A DNA stretch of 64,000 nucleotides from G963666895 sp963666895 (GCA_963666895.2 CAXXNS010000001.1:378114-442113); one strand, 5' to 3'; counted from the stretch's first letter, positions 19,877 through 29,927 are shown. Notes: generated by a model not told the origin, from the sequence alone. Numbers and translations are program-made.

Positions 19877-20296
19877 TTACTCCTCCTGCTTCTCTGTGAC
19901 GATGCCCACCCGCTGCACACCGGCTTCCTTGATGGCCGACAACACCTCCATGACCTTGCCGTGGCTGACGTTCTTGTCCGCCTTGAGGTAGAGGTAGCGG
20001 CCCTGGCCGATGACCAGCTGGCGCACGTGGTCCGCGATCTTGTCCGGGTCCAGCTCGCGCTGGTCCAGGTAGACGCGGCCGTCCGCGGTCAGGGACAGGA
20101 TGAAATGGTCCGCGCCCTTGGGCAGGCTCTCCACGGTGCGGGTGAAGGGCAGGTCCACGTCCATGCCCTGGTTCATGAGCGGCACGGTGATCATGAAGAT
20201 GACCAGGAGAACCAGCATCACGTCCACAAAGGGCGTGACGTTGATCTCGGCCAGGAAGCGGCGCTGCTTCAGGGGGTTGGGCTGTGTGCGGGCCAC
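19877..20296 (-). CDS. ExbD/TolR-family proton-channel subunit
   Basis: The 139-aa protein has a short cytoplasmic tail, a single membrane helix containing the essential Asp in NVTPFVDVMLVLLVIFM (about 19-35), and a periplasmic alpha/beta domain with GRVYLD and KADKNVSHGKVMEVL. It works with the upstream ExbB/TolQ homologue to convert proton motive force to movement. Start lies 3 bp after the stop of that gene. A Tol or Ton role cannot be decided from sequence because pal, tolB and receptor genes are absent here. Confidence 0.9.
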   Translation of the reverse strand: MARTQPNPLKQRRFLAEINVTPFVDVMLVLLVIFMITVPLMNQGMDVDLPFTRTVESLPKGADHFILSLTADGRVYLDQRELDPDKIADHVRQLVIGQGRYLYLKADKNVSHGKVMEVLSAIKEAGVQRVGIVTEKQEE

Positions 20297-20299
20297 GGC

Positions 20300-20995
<696 letters not shown>

Positions 20996-21150
20996 CAGAC
21001 GCTCCTCTTATTGGTCCGAACCGGACCGACAGCATGCCGACGGCATGGTAGCAAAGCCCATGCCGGATGAAAACTGATCGTTGTGCCGGGATGTTGCGAA
21101 AATGGGCTCGTCTCGGCTCCAGGCTGGTGGGCGAAGAATGCGCCCGGCGG

Positions 21151-21903
21151 TCATAAATCGCGCACGTCCACGGTGCGACCGGACAGCTTGCGCAGGTCCC
21201 CGGACAGGTAGCGGAGCAGTCCGGACGCGGCCCGGGCCGGGGTGATGAGCAGCCCCTGCTCCTTCCAGGGCACGAAGACCCGCTTCAGCTCCTCGGCCGC
21301 CCCGCCCTCGGCCCTGCGGGCCTGGGCCTGCATGCGGGTCTCCACGATGCCCGGCCGGTAGACCAGGCTGACCAGCTCCGGAGCCTCGGCGGCCAGGTTG
21401 CGGGCCAGGTGCTCCTCGGCCGCCTTGGCCGCGCAGTAGAGCGCGATGCCCGGCTGGGTCTTCTCGGCCGCGCCCGACCCGAAGAACACGCACAGGCCGT
21501 GGCCCTGCTCGCGCAACGGCGGCACGGCCGCCCTGCACAGCCGCCAGGCGGCCTTGAAATTGGCTCCCACCACCTCGTCGAACCCGGCCTCGTCCACCTC
21601 CCACAGGGTGGGTCCGGGCAGGAGCACCCCGGCCGCGTGGATGAAGCCCTCGAAATTGCCCAGCTCCAGGGCCGCCTCCACCAGGGCGTCGGCCACGCCC
21701 GCCTGGGCCACGTCGCCCGGCACCACCTTGACCGTGGGCGCCTTGGGCTTGTCCAGGCTGCATGCGGCCCGGGTCTGCCCCAGCAGGTCCGCGCTGCGCG
21801 CCCCGAGCACCAAGTTGGCCCCCTTGGCGCACAGGGCCAGGGCCAGGGCCCGGCCGATGCCCTGGGAAGCACCCGTGATGATCAGGGTTTTATTCTGGAA
21901 CAT
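21151..21903 (-). CDS. SDR-family NAD(P)-dependent oxidoreductase
   Basis: Short-chain dehydrogenase/reductase of 250 aa, typical length. Cofactor motif TGASQGIG (about 10-17), HAAG (NNAG equivalent) near 88, catalytic Ser in FFGSGAA and the YCAAK catalytic Tyr/Lys pair near 151-155, and PGIVETRM after it. An Arg following the cofactor loop (GARS) suggests NADPH preference. Substrate unknown. It is divergent from the aminotransferase gene, with only 50 bp between the starts, so the two share a promoter region. Confidence 0.88.
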   Translation of the reverse strand: MFQNKTLIITGASQGIGRALALALCAKGANLVLGARSADLLGQTRAACSLDKPKAPTVKVVPGDVAQAGVADALVEAALELGNFEGFIHAAGVLLPGPTLWEVDEAGFDEVVGANFKAAWRLCRAAVPPLREQGHGLCVFFGSGAAEKTQPGIALYCAAKAAEEHLARNLAAEAPELVSLVYRPGIVETRMQAQARRAEGGAAEELKRVFVPWKEQGLLITPARAASGLLRYLSGDLRKLSGRTVDVRDL

Positions 21904-21953
21904 AAGGGGCTACACTCCGGCTTCTTCTCAACCAGCAAGCACAGAGGATACGC

Positions 21954-23108
21954 ATGCCGCCACGTCTTAGCAACCGTTCCGGCCTGGCTTCCCAATCCGA
22001 AATTCGGGCCATGACCATCGAATGCACCCGCGTCGGGGGCATCAATCTGGCCCAGGGCGTCTGCGACCTGGCCGTGCCCGATCCGGTGCTGGCCGGGGCC
22101 CGGGACGCCCTGCCCACCCACAACACCTACACCCGGTTCGACGGCCTGCCCGACATCCGCCAGGCCATCGCGGCCCGGTACGAGCGCGAATACGACTGGC
22201 CCGTGGACCCGGAGAACGAGGTGGTGGTGTCCATCGGGGCCACCGGGGCCTTCTACGCCACCTGCCTGGCCCTGCTGAACCCGGGCGACGAGGTGGTGGT
22301 GTTCGAGCCGGGCTACGGCTACCACGTCAACATGCTCAAGGCCCTGGAAGCGGTTCCCGTGCCCCTGCTCCTGGAGCCGCCGGACTGGGACCTGACCGAG
22401 CAGGCCCTGCGCAGCGTGCTCACCCCGCGCACCAAGGCGATCGTGGTCAACTCCCCGGGCAACCCCACGGGCAAGGTCATGACCTACGAGGAACTGTCCA
22501 TGCTGGCCGAGGTGGCCAGGGAGCGCGACCTGGTGGTCATCACGGACGAAATCTACGAGCACTTCGTGTACGACGGCCGGGCCCACATCCCCCCGGCCAC
22601 CCTGCCCGGCATGGCCGAGCGCACCGTGACCATCTCCGGGTTCTCCAAGGTCTTCGCCATCACGGGCTGGCGGCTGGGCTACGCGGTCTGCCGTCCGGAC
22701 TGGTCCCGGGCCATCGGCCATTTGTCGGACCTGGTCTACGTGTGCGCCCCGGCCCCGCTGCAGATGGGCGCGGCCCGCGGGCTCCTGGACCTGGACCCGC
22801 ACTACTACAAGGACCTGGCCGCGGACCACCAGAACAAGCGCGACCAGTTCTGCGCCGCACTGGACAAGGCCGGGCTCAAGCCGCACGTCCCGCAGGGGGC
22901 CTACTACGTGCTGGCCGACATCTCGTCCCTGCCCGGGACCACGGGCCGCGAGCGGGCCATGCATCTGCTGGAGCGCACCGGCCTGGCCTGCGTGCCGGGC
23001 GCGGCGTTCGTCACGGACCAGCCCGCCGACGACCTGGCCCGGTTCTGTTTCGCCAAGGAATGGGACGTGCTCAAGGAAGCCTGCAAAAGGCTGGAGAAGC
23101 TGGGGTGA
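21954..23108 (+). CDS. PLP-dependent class I aminotransferase
   Basis: Fold type I aminotransferase of 384 aa. It has the N-terminal INLAQGVCDL segment, NSPGNPTGKV (cofactor-binding Asn and substrate contacts, about 165-175), the DEIYEHFVYDG aspartate pair, the Schiff-base Lys in SGFSKVFAITGWRLGY (about 228) and a C-terminal Arg region. It resembles the aspartate/kynurenine/methionine aminotransferase group (IlvE-unrelated); the exact substrate cannot be set. A methyltransferase gene overlaps its stop codon (GTGA). Confidence 0.9.
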   Translation: MPPRLSNRSGLASQSEIRAMTIECTRVGGINLAQGVCDLAVPDPVLAGARDALPTHNTYTRFDGLPDIRQAIAARYEREYDWPVDPENEVVVSIGATGAFYATCLALLNPGDEVVVFEPGYGYHVNMLKALEAVPVPLLLEPPDWDLTEQALRSVLTPRTKAIVVNSPGNPTGKVMTYEELSMLAEVARERDLVVITDEIYEHFVYDGRAHIPPATLPGMAERTVTISGFSKVFAITGWRLGYAVCRPDWSRAIGHLSDLVYVCAPAPLQMGAARGLLDLDPHYYKDLAADHQNKRDQFCAALDKAGLKPHVPQGAYYVLADISSLPGTTGRERAMHLLERTGLACVPGAAFVTDQPADDLARFCFAKEWDVLKEACKRLEKLG

Positions 23109-23788
23109 ACCCGGACAGGGACGAATACCGGGGCATCGCCCGGGTCTACGATCCCTTGCTGGCTCCCCTGCTGAACCGGGTCTGGCGCTCAGTGGCTCGG
23201 CTCCTGGCCGATGGAAAAGGGGCCGGACGCCAAGGCCCGGTCCTGGACCTGGGCTGCGGCACGGGCCGCCAGGCCCTGCTCCTGGCCCGCTCCGGCCTGA
23301 ACGTGCTGGGGCTGGACCGTTCTCCGGCCATGCTGGCCCGGGCCCGGCGGAACCTGGCCCGGGAAACCGCCAAACGGCCCGGCCTGCGCCTCTCCTTCCT
23401 CCTGGCCGACGCCTCTTGCCTGCCCCTGCCGGACGCCGGCCTGGGCGGCGCGTCCATGACCCTGGCCCTGCACGAGATGGAGCCGGGCGCGTCCCTGGCC
23501 GTGCTGCGCGAGGCGGCCCGCGTACTGCGGCCGGACGGCGTGCTGGCCGTGCTCGACTACTGCCTGGCCGACGCCTGCCCGCGCACCATCCTGGGCAGGC
23601 TGGCCGGTCCCCTGGTCCACGGCGTGGAACGGCTGGCGGGCAAGCGGCACCACCGGGCCTACCGGGAGTACCTGGCAAACGGCGGCCTGCCCGCCCTGGC
23701 AAAACAGGCGGGTCTGGACTGCTCCCTGGAGGAGCGCTTCTTCTGGAATCGGATGGGCCTCTACCGCTGCACGCACGCGGCCGGGTGA
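23105..23788 (+). CDS. Class I SAM-dependent methyltransferase
   Basis: 227-aa methyltransferase with SAM-binding motif VLDLGCGTGRQAL (about 40-52), an acidic post-II residue in LGLDRSPAML and a UbiE/Methyltransf_11-like DASCLPLPDAGLGGASMTLALHEM region. GTG start overlaps the aminotransferase stop by 4 bp. A preceding REYRGIARVYDPLL segment is typical of small-molecule methyltransferases of the UbiE type. Substrate unknown. Confidence 0.85.
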   Translation: MNPDRDEYRGIARVYDPLLAPLLNRVWRSVARLLADGKGAGRQGPVLDLGCGTGRQALLLARSGLNVLGLDRSPAMLARARRNLARETAKRPGLRLSFLLADASCLPLPDAGLGGASMTLALHEMEPGASLAVLREAARVLRPDGVLAVLDYCLADACPRTILGRLAGPLVHGVERLAGKRHHRAYREYLANGGLPALAKQAGLDCSLEERFFWNRMGLYRCTHAAG

Positions 23789-23795
23789 CGCCCCG

Positions 23796-24164
23796 CTATT
23801 TTTCCCCGGAAAGCAATCGCTCCACAGCCCCGCACATGTGCATGGCCGAGGCCACGCCCACCGGGGTGTAGGTCTCGCTGGCGCAAATCCAGCCCACGGG
23901 CTCGCCCTCCGGGCTCAGGAACTGGCCGCAGATGATGTAGGAGCCCTCGGGGCCGTCCGGCCCCTGGGACCGGAAGTGCCAGCCCGGAAAACGCAGGCTG
24001 CCGCCGGGCTCCAGGATGAAGCCCACCTCTCCGCAAACCACGGACTTGGGCGTGTCCGGCCCCAGCGGCGTCAGGTCGTGGTCCTGGGCCCAGGCGGGCA
24101 GGACCAGAAAAAAGGAAAGCACCAGGGCGGAAACAAGAAGGATTCGGTTGCGCATCATTGTCAT
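23796..24164 (-). CDS. Small secreted protein of unknown function
   Basis: No family recognised. The 122-aa precursor has a clear Sec signal peptide (LLVSALVLSFFLVLPAWA, cleavage near residue 27) and a mature part with three cysteines in CGEVGFILEPGG, IICGQ and WICASETYTP plus a terminal HMCGAV, suggesting disulfides. The downstream ATG ATG (24158) is an equally good start. It ends 7 bp from the convergent methyltransferase gene. Confidence 0.7.
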   Translation of the reverse strand: MTMMRNRILLVSALVLSFFLVLPAWAQDHDLTPLGPDTPKSVVCGEVGFILEPGGSLRFPGWHFRSQGPDGPEGSYIICGQFLSPEGEPVGWICASETYTPVGVASAMHMCGAVERLLSGEK

Positions 24165-24217
24165 GCTAGCAGGATCATCCCGGGCCCACAACAGCCGATT
24201 TCCCGGCCGGACCCGGC

Positions 24218-27200
24218 TCATTCCTTGGCCCGTCTCCGGCGGAAGAGCCCGGTCAGCCTGCGCCCCAGGCGGGTGATGCCCTCCTGGTCGCGGAGCAGGC
24301 CCAGGCTGACGATGTTGAACACCAGGCCCATGAGGATCAGGACGAGCCCGTCGTAGACCACGGAGCTGACCCACACGTCCACCACGGGCAGCCGCTTGAT
24401 GGGCGTGAACAACGGGTACGCGGTCTTGAGGTCCTGGGCCGCGCTGCCCAGGGCGCTGGGCTTTTCGCCGAGCTGCTCTTCCAAAAGATCGTCGTACTGG
24501 GCCCGGCCCAGCTGCACCGCGTCGTGCATGCGCTTATTGCCGTAGGCGTACTTGTACTTGTCGCGGAATTCGGCCAGTTCGGCCTCGAGCCGGTCCTTGC
24601 GGGCGGTCAGGCTGCCGTCCGGGTCCTCGCCACGCGCGTCCACCAGGGCCCGCTTGGCCTCCTTGACCGCGTCCAGCAGCTGGGTGTGCCGGGCGTGGTA
24701 GCTGTTGCCCAGCTCCTGGAGCACCACCATGCCCTCGTAGGCCCAGCGCGACGGCATGAACTGGCAGATTTCGGGCACCGGGCTGTTGGCCACCAGGGTC
24801 AGGCTGGTGTTGAGCTTCTCGTACTCGATGAGCGCGCCGCCCAGGATGATCTGGGGTACCAGCACCAGGGGGACCATGTTCTGGGCCGCCCGGACCGACA
24901 GCCTGGGAATGGACGACACCAGGAGCCCGGCCGACAGCGCGGCGAACGAAACCACGGTCAAAAAGACCAGATGCTCCACGTAGAGTTCGCGCACCTGAAG
25001 GATGAGGAACCCGGGCACCAGGAAGAGCAGGTTCTGGATGAATGCGAAGGGCAGCAGCGTGACCAGCTTGGCGCCCAGATAGCCCCGGTGGGTCATGTTG
25101 ACCATGCGCTCGCGCAGGAACAGGGCCCGGTCCGAGATGATCTCGGACACCGAGTTGGTCATGGACAGGAACACGGCCACGATGACGGCCACGAACAAAA
25201 AGGTCGGGAACAGGTCGTTGGTGTACAGGGTGTAGGGCTCGCGCGGGGCGTAGCGCAGGATGAAGCCCACCCCGGCTCCCAGCAGCGGGGCCTCCAGGAA
25301 GGTGATGGCCAGGTTGGAGCGGTCCCTCAGCTTGCTCTTCATGGACCGGGCCACCAGGGTGCGGAACTGGTTCATGCGCGCACTCAGGCCGATGCGCGGC
25401 CGAGGCGGCAGCACCGCGGGCGAGGGCATGGTGATGCTGGTCAGCCAGGAGTCCACGGCCGTGTCCCGGTAACGCTGCTGCCAGTAGTCCGGGGTGTACT
25501 GGCGGCGGTGGAGCACGCTGCCGTCGATGTCGCGCAGGGACTCCTCCAGCCCGTCCAGGAGCACGTCCGGCTGCACCGAGCCGCAACGCGGGCACTCCAC
25601 GTTCATGGGCTCGCGCATGTCCGACTGCTCCAGGTGGCGCTTGAAATACTCCACCGCGGCCTCGGACTGGCCGAAGTAGGCCACCTTGCCGCCCTTGTCC
25701 AGGAGGAGTATCTTGTTGAACTTCTTGTAGATGCGCGACCCGGGCTGGTGAATGACCGCCACCACGATCTTGCCGCGCAGGGCCAGCTCGGTGAGCAGGT
25801 CCACGATCTTTTCCGAGTCCTTGGAGGACAGGCCCGAGGTGGGCTCGTCCAGCAGGTAGACCTCGGCGTCCGCGATGAGCTCCAGGCCGATGTTGAGCCG
25901 CTTGCGCTCACCGCCGGACAGGACCTTGTCCGTGGCGTCGCCCACGCGCAGGTCCCGCTTGTCGGCCAGGCCGATGTCCATGAGCACCCGGTCCACCTTG
26001 GAGTCCACCTCGTGGGCCGGGCGGTCCGGAAAGCGCAGCCGGGCGTAGTAGGCCAGGTTCTCGCCCACGGTCAGGTTGGACAGGAGCAGGTCCTCCTGGG
26101 GCACGTAGCCCAGGTACTCCTTGATGCGGTCGAACTCGGTGTGCATGTCGCGCTCGTCCACCATCACCCGGCCCTGGTCCGGATGCACCAGCCCGGACAG
26201 GACCCGCAGCAGGGTGGACTTGCCCGAGCCCGACGGGCCCATGATGCCCACCAGGTCGCCGTACTCCACGTCCAGGTCCACGCCGTCCAGGCCCACGGTG
26301 CCGTCGTCGAAGGCGAAGGTCAGGCCCTTGGCCACCAGCCGGGACAGCCCGAAGTTGCGGCGGATGATCTCCCCGGCCTCGATGTCCACGTCCAGGCGCG
26401 CGCCCCGAAGCTCGATGGCGCTGCCCTCGCCCACCCGGACCCGGTCCCTGGCCGGCTTGTTGTCCACGAACACGCGGTACGGGCAGTCGCCCGGATCGAA
26501 GACCAGGCTGTCGTCGTAGTCCGCCTCCAGCCAGGCGGTCCAGACCCGGGGCTGGTCGTCGAACACGGGCAGGTTGGCCCGGATGTCGTTGCCGATGCGC
26601 ATGCGCTCGCCCGGCGCGGGCAGGATGGCCCCGCGGAAGGCGTTGACCGCGGAAAAGAGCTCCCGCACGTTGAGGCGGTAGCCGTTGACGAACACCTGGT
26701 CGTCCAGGTGAAGCAGGGTCTCGCTCTCCGCGACCACTCTGTCGCCCACCTTGACCAGGGCGCCGTCGTCCAGGGTGGTCAGCCGGATGATGCTGGCCAG
26801 GACCTGGATCTCCACCAGGTTGTCCGGGCCGGGCACGTCCGAGAACACCGGAGCCAGCTCCTGCTGCCGGATCCAGACCACGGCCTCGTTGGGGTGGACC
26901 TTGTTCTCGAAGTGGGCCTGCAGGTCGTGGTGGCGAAGCTCGTACTCGCCCACACGCACGGTGTGGTTGTGGGACACCCGGATGGGCACGCCCGGGGCCA
27001 GGCCGTAGCCCTCCACGCTGACCCGGGCGTCGCCGCCGCGCTTCAGGGCCACGGCGATGTCCTGGAGCCGGTACAGGGTCAGGTCCAGGCCGGGCAGGGG
27101 CAGGTGCACGTCCACCTGGTCCGGGTCCTCGCCCACGTGCACGGCCACCACGGACAGCCCCTCCATGTCCAGGGCCGAGGGGTTGGCCAGGTTGAAGTCG

Positions 27201-27610
27201 CGCTCCAGGTAGGCCGCGTCGGCCGGGGCCACCTCCATGAGGTCGCCCAGCCCACGCACCACGGCCATGCCCTCCGGGCCCACCTCGTCGGCGGCCAGGA
27301 AGGCATAGAGCACCAGCAGGACGAAGAGCCGCTCCTGGGGCGCGAGTCGGGCCTTGAGCACCCGGGCGATTTCGGCCTGGCCGGGCAGCGCGGTCAGGAA
27401 CCGCTGGTACCGAGCCAGAAAGCGGCCGGACAGGTCGCGGGGGTAGAGGCGCCCGTAAAAGGCGGTGATGAAATCCTGGCGGGCCTGGCTGGCCCCGTTC
27501 ATGGTCCCGGCCACCAGGGCGAAGGCCTTGAGAACCTGGTCGGCCAGGGAGTCCTGCAAACGGCTGTCCACCTCGGCGGACGCTTCAGCGGACAGGAACG
27601 GGGCGGTCAT
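24218..27610 (-). CDS. ABCG-type ABC transporter fusion (ATPase plus permease) with N-terminal regulatory domains
   Basis: 1130-aa single-chain half transporter. Residues 1-130 form a helical TerB-like domain; 130-400 hold beta-rich segments including FHA-like stretches (IRVSHNHTVRVGEYEL). An ATPase follows with Walker A GPSGSGKST (about 455), signature LSGGERKRLNIG and Walker B VYLLDEPTSGLSS. A zinc-finger-like CPRCGS segment near 675 precedes an ABC-2 permease part with about six membrane segments, with a long charged helical loop inserted near the end. The order ATPase-permease is that of ABCG proteins. Two secreted proteins are encoded just upstream in the same operon. Substrate unknown. 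Confidence 0.9.
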   Translation of the reverse strand: MTAPFLSAEASAEVDSRLQDSLADQVLKAFALVAGTMNGASQARQDFITAFYGRLYPRDLSGRFLARYQRFLTALPGQAEIARVLKARLAPQERLFVLLVLYAFLAADEVGPEGMAVVRGLGDLMEVAPADAAYLERDFNLANPSALDMEGLSVVAVHVGEDPDQVDVHLPLPGLDLTLYRLQDIAVALKRGGDARVSVEGYGLAPGVPIRVSHNHTVRVGEYELRHHDLQAHFENKVHPNEAVVWIRQQELAPVFSDVPGPDNLVEIQVLASIIRLTTLDDGALVKVGDRVVAESETLLHLDDQVFVNGYRLNVRELFSAVNAFRGAILPAPGERMRIGNDIRANLPVFDDQPRVWTAWLEADYDDSLVFDPGDCPYRVFVDNKPARDRVRVGEGSAIELRGARLDVDIEAGEIIRRNFGLSRLVAKGLTFAFDDGTVGLDGVDLDVEYGDLVGIMGPSGSGKSTLLRVLSGLVHPDQGRVMVDERDMHTEFDRIKEYLGYVPQEDLLLSNLTVGENLAYYARLRFPDRPAHEVDSKVDRVLMDIGLADKRDLRVGDATDKVLSGGERKRLNIGLELIADAEVYLLDEPTSGLSSKDSEKIVDLLTELALRGKIVVAVIHQPGSRIYKKFNKILLLDKGGKVAYFGQSEAAVEYFKRHLEQSDMREPMNVECPRCGSVQPDVLLDGLEESLRDIDGSVLHRRQYTPDYWQQRYRDTAVDSWLTSITMPSPAVLPPRPRIGLSARMNQFRTLVARSMKSKLRDRSNLAITFLEAPLLGAGVGFILRYAPREPYTLYTNDLFPTFLFVAVIVAVFLSMTNSVSEIISDRALFLRERMVNMTHRGYLGAKLVTLLPFAFIQNLLFLVPGFLILQVRELYVEHLVFLTVVSFAALSAGLLVSSIPRLSVRAAQNMVPLVLVPQIILGGALIEYEKLNTSLTLVANSPVPEICQFMPSRWAYEGMVVLQELGNSYHARHTQLLDAVKEAKRALVDARGEDPDGSLTARKDRLEAELAEFRDKYKYAYGNKRMHDAVQLGRAQYDDLLEEQLGEKPSALGSAAQDLKTAYPLFTPIKRLPVVDVWVSSVVYDGLVLILMGLVFNIVSLGLLRDQEGITRLGRRLTGLFRRRRAKE

Positions 27611-27643
27611 GTCGATGGGCTTGTGCGCGGGGCCCGTGGGTTC

Positions 27644-28078
27644 CTATTTGAATCCGGCCAGGATGAACCAGTAGTCGAACTCCTCCTGGCAATCCACCAA
27701 GGTGGCCTTGACGTGGAAGGTGCCGCTCCACTTGGGAGCCAGCTTGACCACCACGGGCTCGCCCTGGGTCTGGATCTCGGCCACGGACTTCCAGTTCTCG
27801 TCGAAGATCTCCATCTTCAACCCCATGACCCCCTGGTCGCCCTGGAAGTGGAAGAAGTACTCCAGGCCCGTGGTCAGCTGGGTGTCAAAGTAGTAGGACG
27901 CGCCCTTGGCCAGCTCGCCGAGCTGAATGGCGTCCTTGACCGAATAACCGTCCGCCTCGTAGGCCGCGCTCTGCTCGTAGGCGGGCTTGCGGATGTCCAT
28001 GCGGTCGGCCAGGGCCGCGGCCGGGACCAAAAGGGAAGCCAGCAGCAGGCAGGCGGCGGGGATATGGAGGATGCGCAT
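27644..28078 (-). CDS. Secreted protein of unknown function, partner of the ABCG transporter
   Basis: 144-aa precursor with signal peptide (to about residue 24, AALA), followed by a beta-sandwich-like domain (YYFDTQLTTGLEYFFHFQGDQGV, then WSGTFHVKATLVDCQEEFDYWF). It lies 2 bp after the stop of another secreted-protein gene and 33 bp before the ABCG gene, so it is very probably part of the same transport or signalling unit. No family recognised. Confidence 0.75.
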   Translation of the reverse strand: MRILHIPAACLLLASLLVPAAALADRMDIRKPAYEQSAAYEADGYSVKDAIQLGELAKGASYYFDTQLTTGLEYFFHFQGDQGVMGLKMEIFDENWKSVAEIQTQGEPVVVKLAPKWSGTFHVKATLVDCQEEFDYWFILAGFK

Positions 28079-28080
28079 GG

Positions 28081-28887
28081 TTAGCCCTCCTCGATGAGTT
28101 CGATCAGTTCGTTGGCGATGGTCATGAGCTGCTTGATGTTCTCGCGGGACACCGGCTTCTCGTAGCCCACGTCCACCAGGTTGCGCATGGCGTGCAGGGA
28201 GAACATGATCTCCTGCACGGCCTTGTTCTGGCGCGCGGCGGGCTCCAGGATCAACAGCTGCTCCGCGAAGTAGTCCACCAGGCCGGGCTGGTAGAAGAGC
28301 GAGGACGGCTCCGGGCCGTAGAGCTGGTTCAGGAACACGTCGGCCGTGGCCCGCATGGAGCCCAGCCAGCCGCCCACCTGCACCAGGACCGCGATGTCCG
28401 CGTCGCCCATCTGGTCCATCTCCATCTCGATCTGGTAGCGCAGGGACTCAAGCTCCTCGCGGAGCACGTCCCACTTGCCCTCGTCGGCCAGGTTTTCGAA
28501 GGTGGAGGCCCGGTCCAGGATGGACTCCTCGACCATGAGCTCCTCGGCCAGGGTGACGATGACCGGGATGGTGCGGGAGAGCTTGTCGCGGTTCTGGGCC
28601 AGGATGGCCAGCAGGCCGTCTCCGGCCCGAAGCCCCAGGTTCAGGGCGCGGTAGTAGTTGTCTTGGTAGTCGTACCGCTCGTTGACCGTGGCCACCTCGC
28701 TCCAGTCCACGCCGCCCAGCCGATTGAGGGCCAGGAACATCTCCGAGGGCGAGGGCAGGGCCACGTTCATGGCGAATTCGAGTTTCTCCGCGTCGGTGAG
28801 CTCACCGGCCCGGGCCTGGACCGCCAGGGGCCCGGACTGGGCCGCGAGCAGGAGGGCGAGCGCGAGCAGGACGTGTCTCATGAACAA
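28081..28887 (-). CDS. Secreted helical protein of unknown function, partner of the ABCG transporter
   Basis: 268-aa precursor, signal peptide to about residue 26 (VQARA), otherwise almost entirely helical and acidic, with a repeated NREN/KLSRTIPVIVTLAEELMVEES style of amphipathic helices. First gene of the operon that continues with a second secreted protein and the ABCG transporter. It has the look of a periplasmic helical bundle, but no family is recognised. The 129 bp upstream contain a weak sigma-54-like element (CGG...TTTGC with correct GG-GC spacing), which I do not regard as established. Confidence 0.75.
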   Translation of the reverse strand: MFMRHVLLALALLLAAQSGPLAVQARAGELTDAEKLEFAMNVALPSPSEMFLALNRLGGVDWSEVATVNERYDYQDNYYRALNLGLRAGDGLLAILAQNRDKLSRTIPVIVTLAEELMVEESILDRASTFENLADEGKWDVLREELESLRYQIEMEMDQMGDADIAVLVQVGGWLGSMRATADVFLNQLYGPEPSSLFYQPGLVDYFAEQLLILEPAARQNKAVQEIMFSLHAMRNLVDVGYEKPVSRENIKQLMTIANELIELIEEG

Positions 28888-29016
28888 CCTCTCGTTCGTG
28901 CAAACGGTTTACCGGCCACGCGGCCCGCGCACCATGCGCGCACCCTTGTCGACCGGTAGCCTCTCTCTAGCAACAGGCCTGAAAAATGTAAAACAACATG
29001 ACCGTGACGGCCAGCG

Positions 29017-29370
29017 TCAATTCGAGGGGACGCGCTCCCGGATCAGGGCCAGAGCGGCCGCCTCGTCCGCGACCAGGGGGACCACCCGGTCCAGCCCGGC
29101 GATGGTCAGCACCTCATGCACCGTGTCCGTGGGCCGGCTCAGCACCAGCAGGCCGCCCTTGCGGTTCAGGGCGCGGGCCGAGCGCAGCAGCAGGGCGATG
29201 CCCATGGAGGACAGGAATTCCAGCCCGGACAGGTCCACCACCGCGGGCAGGCCGGGCTCGACCACCTGGGCGGTGAACTCCTGGTCCACGGCCTCGGCCC
29301 CGGCCATGTCCAACCGGCCGGTCATGGCGGCGTGGGTCACGTTGTCCCGGGTCTCCACGTTCAGTTCCAT
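29017..29370 (-). CDS. STAS-domain anti-anti-sigma factor
   Basis: 117-aa single STAS domain starting MELNVETRDN; this ATG is chosen over a longer frame because GAGGA precedes it and the STAS fold begins there. The phosphorylatable serine lies in DLSGLEFLSSMGIALLL (about 53-69). SpoIIAA/RsbV-like proteins of this kind bind anti-sigma kinases when dephosphorylated by SpoIIE/RsbU phosphatases. A SpoIIE-type phosphatase is encoded 0.8 kb away, but no anti-sigma kinase is in the window. Confidence 0.88.
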   Translation of the reverse strand: MELNVETRDNVTHAAMTGRLDMAGAEAVDQEFTAQVVEPGLPAVVDLSGLEFLSSMGIALLLRSARALNRKGGLLVLSRPTDTVHEVLTIAGLDRVVPLVADEAAALALIRERVPSN

Positions 29371-29404
29371 ATCGTCCTCGCTGGTTGCACTCCAAGGCGG
29401 TCCA

Positions 29405-29433
29405 TTCATACCTTCCCGAATCGGTCCTGGCAA
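29405..29433 (-). promoter_or_regulatory. Sigma-70-type promoter for the STAS gene
   Basis: Minus strand TTGCCA, 17-bp spacer, TATGAA, ending 35 bp before the STAS start codon. Five and four of six consensus bases. Confidence 0.5.
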
Positions 29434-29480
29434 CAAGGACGCGCATTGACAAGCCCGCCCCGCCCGGGCCAGGATGGCGC

Positions 29481-29927
29481 ATGCGTCGATTCCCCTTGCC
29501 CCTTCTGATCCTGCTGCCGGCCCTGCTGTTGGCGGGCTGCGACCTGTTCGGGCCCGAGCCCGTTCCCCTGCCCCCGCCGAAACCGGCCGTGGTGAAGGAC
29601 GACCCGCCCAAGCCCCTGGTCGCCGGGGTGGCCGACCTGCCCCTGCTGGCCGAGCCCGAGGCCACGGCCGACAGGCTGGGCAGCCTGGCCCAGAACGAGG
29701 AGCTCCTGCGGTTCAAGACCTTCCAGGGCTTCGCCTACGTGGAGGTGCGGGACACCGGGGCCAAAGGCTGGGTGGACAACAGCCTGCTCATGGAGCAGGC
29801 GGCCGGTCCCAAGCCCCTGCCCTCCGGCGAGGACATTCCGCCCGAAGACGGGCCGTCGGGCTCTCTACCAGGCCCTGGGCCCGGCCCGGCCACAGATCAG
29901 GAAGGGCCCATCTCCGAGACCTTCTGA
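29481..29927 (+). CDS. SH3-domain lipoprotein
   Basis: 148-aa lipoprotein: signal peptide with lipobox LLAGC (Cys near residue 20), a Pro-rich linker (PVPLPPPKPAVV), one bacterial SH3-like domain (about 48-105) with LPLLAEPEATADRLGSL and KGWVDNSLL, and a Pro/Gly-rich disordered tail. SH3b domains in lipoproteins usually contact peptidoglycan or proteins. The ATG directly before RRFPLPLL is the only one giving a normal signal peptide. Monocistronic with a terminator after it. Confidence 0.85.
   Translation: MRRFPLPLLILLPALLLAGCDLFGPEPVPLPPPKPAVVKDDPPKPLVAGVADLPLLAEPEATADRLGSLAQNEELLRFKTFQGFAYVEVRDTGAKGWVDNSLLMEQAAGPKPLPSGEDIPPEDGPSGSLPGPGPGPATDQEGPISETF

Noticed and set aside
24524..28084. 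1186-codon plus-strand open frame opposite the ABCG operon
   Set aside because: Antisense shadow of three minus-strand genes with clear domains and signal peptides.
28900..28930. Sigma-54-like element upstream of the secreted-protein/ABCG operon
   Set aside because: GG-GC spacing is right, but the -24 part is poor (CGGTAA), so it is not reported as a promoter.
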